Source: an uncultured Eubacteriales bacterium
GTDB lineage: Bacteria > Bacillota > Clostridia > Oscillospirales > Oscillospiraceae
DNA: 7,843 nucleotides
Reading direction: 5' to 3'
Assembly (NCBI GenBank): GCA_900313295.1
Contig: OMQS01000121.1
Span: forward strand, 1 to 7,843
The notes under the pieces are model-generated. The model had not been told where the DNA came from and did not search any database. It worked only from the letters and a program-made list of their open reading frames with translations. The translations under genes and the position numbers were made by a program. How positions within the stretch are numbered: position 1 is the first letter of the stretch; each line of letters starts with the position of its first letter. Shown piece after piece: positions 6,674 to 7,843 of this stretch.

Positions 6674-6895
6674 ATGGCTGACTATATGGAAATTTTGCGG
6701 GTGCTGCGAGAGGACAGCGACTTGACCCAGGCGCAGGTGGCGGCGGCGCTGGGGACTACGCAGCAGGTGTATGCCCGGTATGAAAAGGGCATAAACGAGC
6801 TGCCCATGCGGCATTTGCGGGCGCTTTGCCTGCTGTATGAGGTCAGCGCGGACTATGTTTTGGGGCTGCCGGAGGGGCTGGGACGTCCCCACTGA
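6674..6895 (+). CDS. Small XRE-family helix-turn-helix protein
   Basis: This 73-residue protein is essentially one Cro/C1-type HTH domain. The helix-turn-helix is in LTQAQVAAALGTTQQVYARYEKG (about residues 17-39), followed by the typical tail of the fold, LPMRHLRALCLLYEVSADYVLGLPE. There is no second domain for ligand sensing or dimerisation, so it is probably a minimal DNA-binding regulator. The ribosome binding site is poor: a G-run at 6656-6661 lies about 12 nt before the ATG. An alternative start at 6686 (M5) has no better site. No clear promoter was found between the proS terminator and the start. It lies between proS and the S10 operon, with a terminator-like hairpin about 50 nt downstream. 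The target is unknown; the dyads at its flanks are candidates only. Confidence 0.85.
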   Translation: MADYMEILRVLREDSDLTQAQVAAALGTTQQVYARYEKGINELPMRHLRALCLLYEVSADYVLGLPEGLGRPH

Positions 6896-6913
6896 AAAAA
6901 TTCGTCGTCCCTC

Positions 6914-6985
6914 ACAAAAATATTTCAAAATTTTATAAAAATAAGAGAAAATCCCCTTGACAAAAAGGGGGTTTTCCTATATTAT
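6914..6985 (+). promoter_or_regulatory. S10-operon promoter with A/T-rich UP-like tract
   Basis: The -35 TTGACA (6957-6962), a 17-bp spacer and -10 TATTAT (6980-6985, five of six) form a strong sigma-A promoter. Just upstream, 6914-6950 is almost pure A/T with phased A and T runs, as in UP elements that bind the RNA polymerase alpha subunit at ribosomal promoters. An alternative -10, TATATT at 6978, would leave only 15 bp. The predicted start near 6992 leaves about 290 nt of untranslated leader before rpsJ. Confidence 0.85.
6947..6977 (+). terminator. Terminator-like hairpin after the XRE gene, overlapping the rpsJ promoter
   Basis: GAAAATCCCC (6947-6956) pairs with GGGGGTTTTC (6967-6976), ten positions with one T.G wobble. 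The CCCC/GGGG core is followed by TTTT and preceded by AAAA, the usual look of an intrinsic terminator. The 10-nt loop TTGACAAAAA contains the -35 box of the next promoter. It would end XRE transcripts about 80 nt after the stop codon. Confidence 0.6.
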
Positions 6986-6991
6986 AAGCAG

Positions 6992-7262
6992 GTACGCGCA
7001 TCATGGGTGCTACACACCCGGGAGCGTTTACAAATGCGATGAACCGAGAGATTGCTCCGCAAGGAGGTAACTTTCGGGGAGTATGTCCGATAATCGGGCG
7101 GCTGAGAAGAACCTCTACGCCAGCGTAGATCGCTGTGCCAGAGTGACACCGGCCGGAGTTCGTGCCGGTGTTTCTTATGAGTCGGAATGATACGCACGGA
7201 TGAGCGTATAGAAATTCTTCTCGCCGTACGGAAAGCGGCCCTCGCAAAACAAAAACCGTACG
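6992..7262 (+). promoter_or_regulatory. Structured 5' leader of the S10 operon
   Basis: This roughly 270-nt region holds no convincing gene but has many short helices. They are GGGTG/CACCC (7005-7009/7015-7019), CTCC-GCAA-GGAG with a GNRA loop (7055-7066) and GTCCGA-TAA-TCGGGC (7085-7099, one U.G). Next come TCTACG/CGTAGA (7114-7119/7124-7129), a terminator-like hairpin (7146-7171), ATACGC/GCGTAT (7190-7195/7204-7209) and CGTACGG/CCGTACG (7225-7231/7256-7262). The last ends 7 nt before the rpsJ GGAGG. GGAGC (7021-7025) can compete for GCTCC (7054-7058). S10-operon leaders bind ribosomal protein L4 in gammaproteobacteria. Whether this unrelated-looking leader does so is unknown. Pairings were made by eye. 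Confidence 0.6.
7146..7176 (+). terminator. Possible attenuator hairpin in the rpsJ leader
   Basis: ACACCGGC (7146-7153) pairs perfectly with GCCGGTGT (7164-7171) across a 10-nt loop, and TTTCTT overlaps and follows the right arm (7171-7176). This is an intrinsic-terminator shape about 110 nt before rpsJ, inside the transcribed leader, so premature termination is an attractive way to control the operon. The T-run is interrupted by a C, so strength is uncertain and no clear antiterminator was found. Confidence 0.5.
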
Positions 7263-7284
7263 AAAAAATGGAGGAACAAACCAA

Positions 7285-7593
7285 ATGGCAAAAGAAATGA
7301 TCCGCATTCGCCTGAAGGCCTATGACCACCAGGTCATCGACCAGTCCGCAGAGAAGATCGTGGAGACCGCCAAGCGCAACGGCGCTACCGTGTCCGGCCC
7401 CATCCCTCTGCCCACCAAGAAGGAGATCGTCACCATCCTGCGCGCTACCCACAAGTATAAGGACAGCCGTGAGCAGTTCGAGCGCCGCACCCACAAGAGA
7501 CTGATCGACATCACCAATTCCAACCCCAAGACCGTGGAAGCCTTGATGGCTCTGGATCTGCCCGCGGGTGTGGAAATCGAGATCAAGCTGTAA
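7285..7593 (+). CDS. rpsJ: 30S ribosomal protein S10
   Basis: This 102-residue protein is ribosomal protein S10, part of the head of the 30S subunit and, as NusE, a partner of NusB/NusG in transcription antitermination. It is the usual length and begins [20 protein letters not shown]. It contains [29 protein letters not shown] and the S10 signature region [20 protein letters not shown], ending in [11 protein letters not shown]. The ATG at 7285 has GGAGG at 7270-7274 with 10-nt spacing. It is first in the S10 operon, behind a strong promoter and a structured leader, and is followed by rplC after an unusually long 192-nt interval. Synthesis is probably controlled in the leader. Confidence 0.98.
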   Translation: MAKEMIRIRLKAYDHQVIDQSAEKIVETAKRNGATVSGPIPLPTKKEIVTILRATHKYKDSREQFERRTHKRLIDITNSNPKTVEALMALDLPAGVEIEIKL

Positions 7594-7771
7594 TTATACC
7601 TTATATAATATAGCGCATCTCAAACCCGACCCCAGCGCCGGAGGGCGCACAACAATCATCATTGCTTGCAAGCCCATCGTCCGTCGACTTGCGTGAGACG
7701 GGCGGGGTTACGTCGGCAGAGCAAGCGGTCTGTACCCAATGCAGATTGAACTATGCCGACCAATAACCTTT
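7594..7771 (+). promoter_or_regulatory. Structured rpsJ-rplC intercistronic RNA
   Basis: This 192-nt gap (7594-7785) is gene-free but rich in pairing. GCGCC-GGAG-GGCGC lies at 7635-7648 and GCAAG/CTTGC at 7668-7672/7688-7692. GTCCGTC/GACGGGC (7679-7685/7697-7703, one U.G) is mutually exclusive with an outer stem, AACCCG-a-CCC (7623-7632) with GGGC-g-GGGTT (7700-7709). A separate 3' domain closes with GTCGGCA/TGCCGAC (7712-7718/7754-7760) around TCTGT/GCAGA (7728-7732/7740-7744, U.G at its inner end), 13 nt before the rplC SD. The alternative pairings suggest a switch or a processing site. A lone TATAAT at 7604-7609 has no -35. Function is unknown; folds were made by eye. Confidence 0.5.
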
Positions 7772-7785
7772 AAGGAGGATCATAC

Positions 7786-7843
7786 ATGAAAGCAATCATC
7801 GGCAAGAAAGTTGGCATGTCTCAGATCTTCGACGAAAACGGCA
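7786..7843 (+). CDS. rplC: 50S ribosomal protein L3, start only
   Basis: Only the first 19 codons are present (MKAIIGKKVGMSQIFDENG), which is the typical N-terminus of ribosomal protein L3, an early-assembling 23S rRNA-binding protein. The gene runs off the window end. The ATG at 7786 has a strong AAGGAGG (7772-7778) with 7-nt spacing. Its position after rpsJ is the standard S10-operon order. L4, the usual autoregulator of this operon in gammaproteobacteria, would be expected next but is outside the window. Confidence 0.95.
   Translation, partial: MKAIIGKKVGMSQIFDENG

Noticed and set aside
7604..7609. TATAAT after rpsJ as an internal promoter for rplC
   Set aside because: No acceptable -35 at 16-18 bp upstream (GATCAA); A/T-rich sequence alone explains the match.
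7712..7763. tRNA-like element: 7-bp acceptor-like stem followed by CCAA
   Set aside because: Only 49 nt from stem to stem, with no D or T arms or T-loop consensus, so not a tRNA. It is kept as part of the intercistronic structure.

Overview
The window comes from a GC-rich Gram-positive bacterium, most likely a gut-type Clostridia of the Oscillospiraceae kind. This is an inference from four things: strong GGAGG-type ribosome binding sites, sigma-A promoters, the neighbouring pair RNase Y then YmdB, and a bacterial S10 ribosomal operon alongside a short archaeal/eukaryote-type prolyl-tRNA synthetase. All recognisable genes lie on the + strand. The many long minus-strand reading frames are codon-bias shadows.

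Layout. (1) Bases 2-1267 are the 3' part of rny (RNase Y: coiled coil, KH, HD domains), closed by a near-perfect 23-bp hairpin terminator. (2) Bases 1324-1506 hold no gene but carry a dense set of inverted repeats built on the octamer TTTGCCGC. The last copy abuts a promoter at 1507-1535. (3) Bases 1577-4942 form a tight four-gene operon: ymdB (phosphodiesterase), a YbaK/EbsC-family tRNA trans-editing protein, an Mre11/SbcD-type metallophosphoesterase, and a type I L-asparaginase. Gaps are 13 nt, a 4-nt ATGA overlap, and 9 nt. (4) A promoter whose -35 lies in the loop of an 11-bp dyad drives proS (5052-6491), an INS-less prolyl-tRNA synthetase. (5) A 95-bp palindromic interspersed repeat and a terminator follow, then a small XRE-family HTH protein (6674-6895). 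(6) A second promoter has its -35 in a hairpin loop and an A/T-rich UP-like tract upstream. It opens the S10 ribosomal operon: a roughly 290-nt structured leader with a terminator-like hairpin, rpsJ, an unusually long 192-nt structured rpsJ-rplC interval, and the start of rplC.

How the parts fit. The window is dominated by RNA metabolism and translation: RNA decay (rny, ymdB), tRNA charging fidelity (YbaK-type deacylase and proS) and ribosome synthesis (rpsJ, rplC). The proS product lacks the cis editing domain, so the nearby stand-alone YbaK-type protein is a plausible in-trans editor.

The most interesting unexplained material is non-coding: the rpsJ leader, the rpsJ-rplC intercistronic RNA, the octamer array before ymdB, and two promoters nested in terminator-like dyads. 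All RNA folds were paired by eye without energy or covariation calculation.
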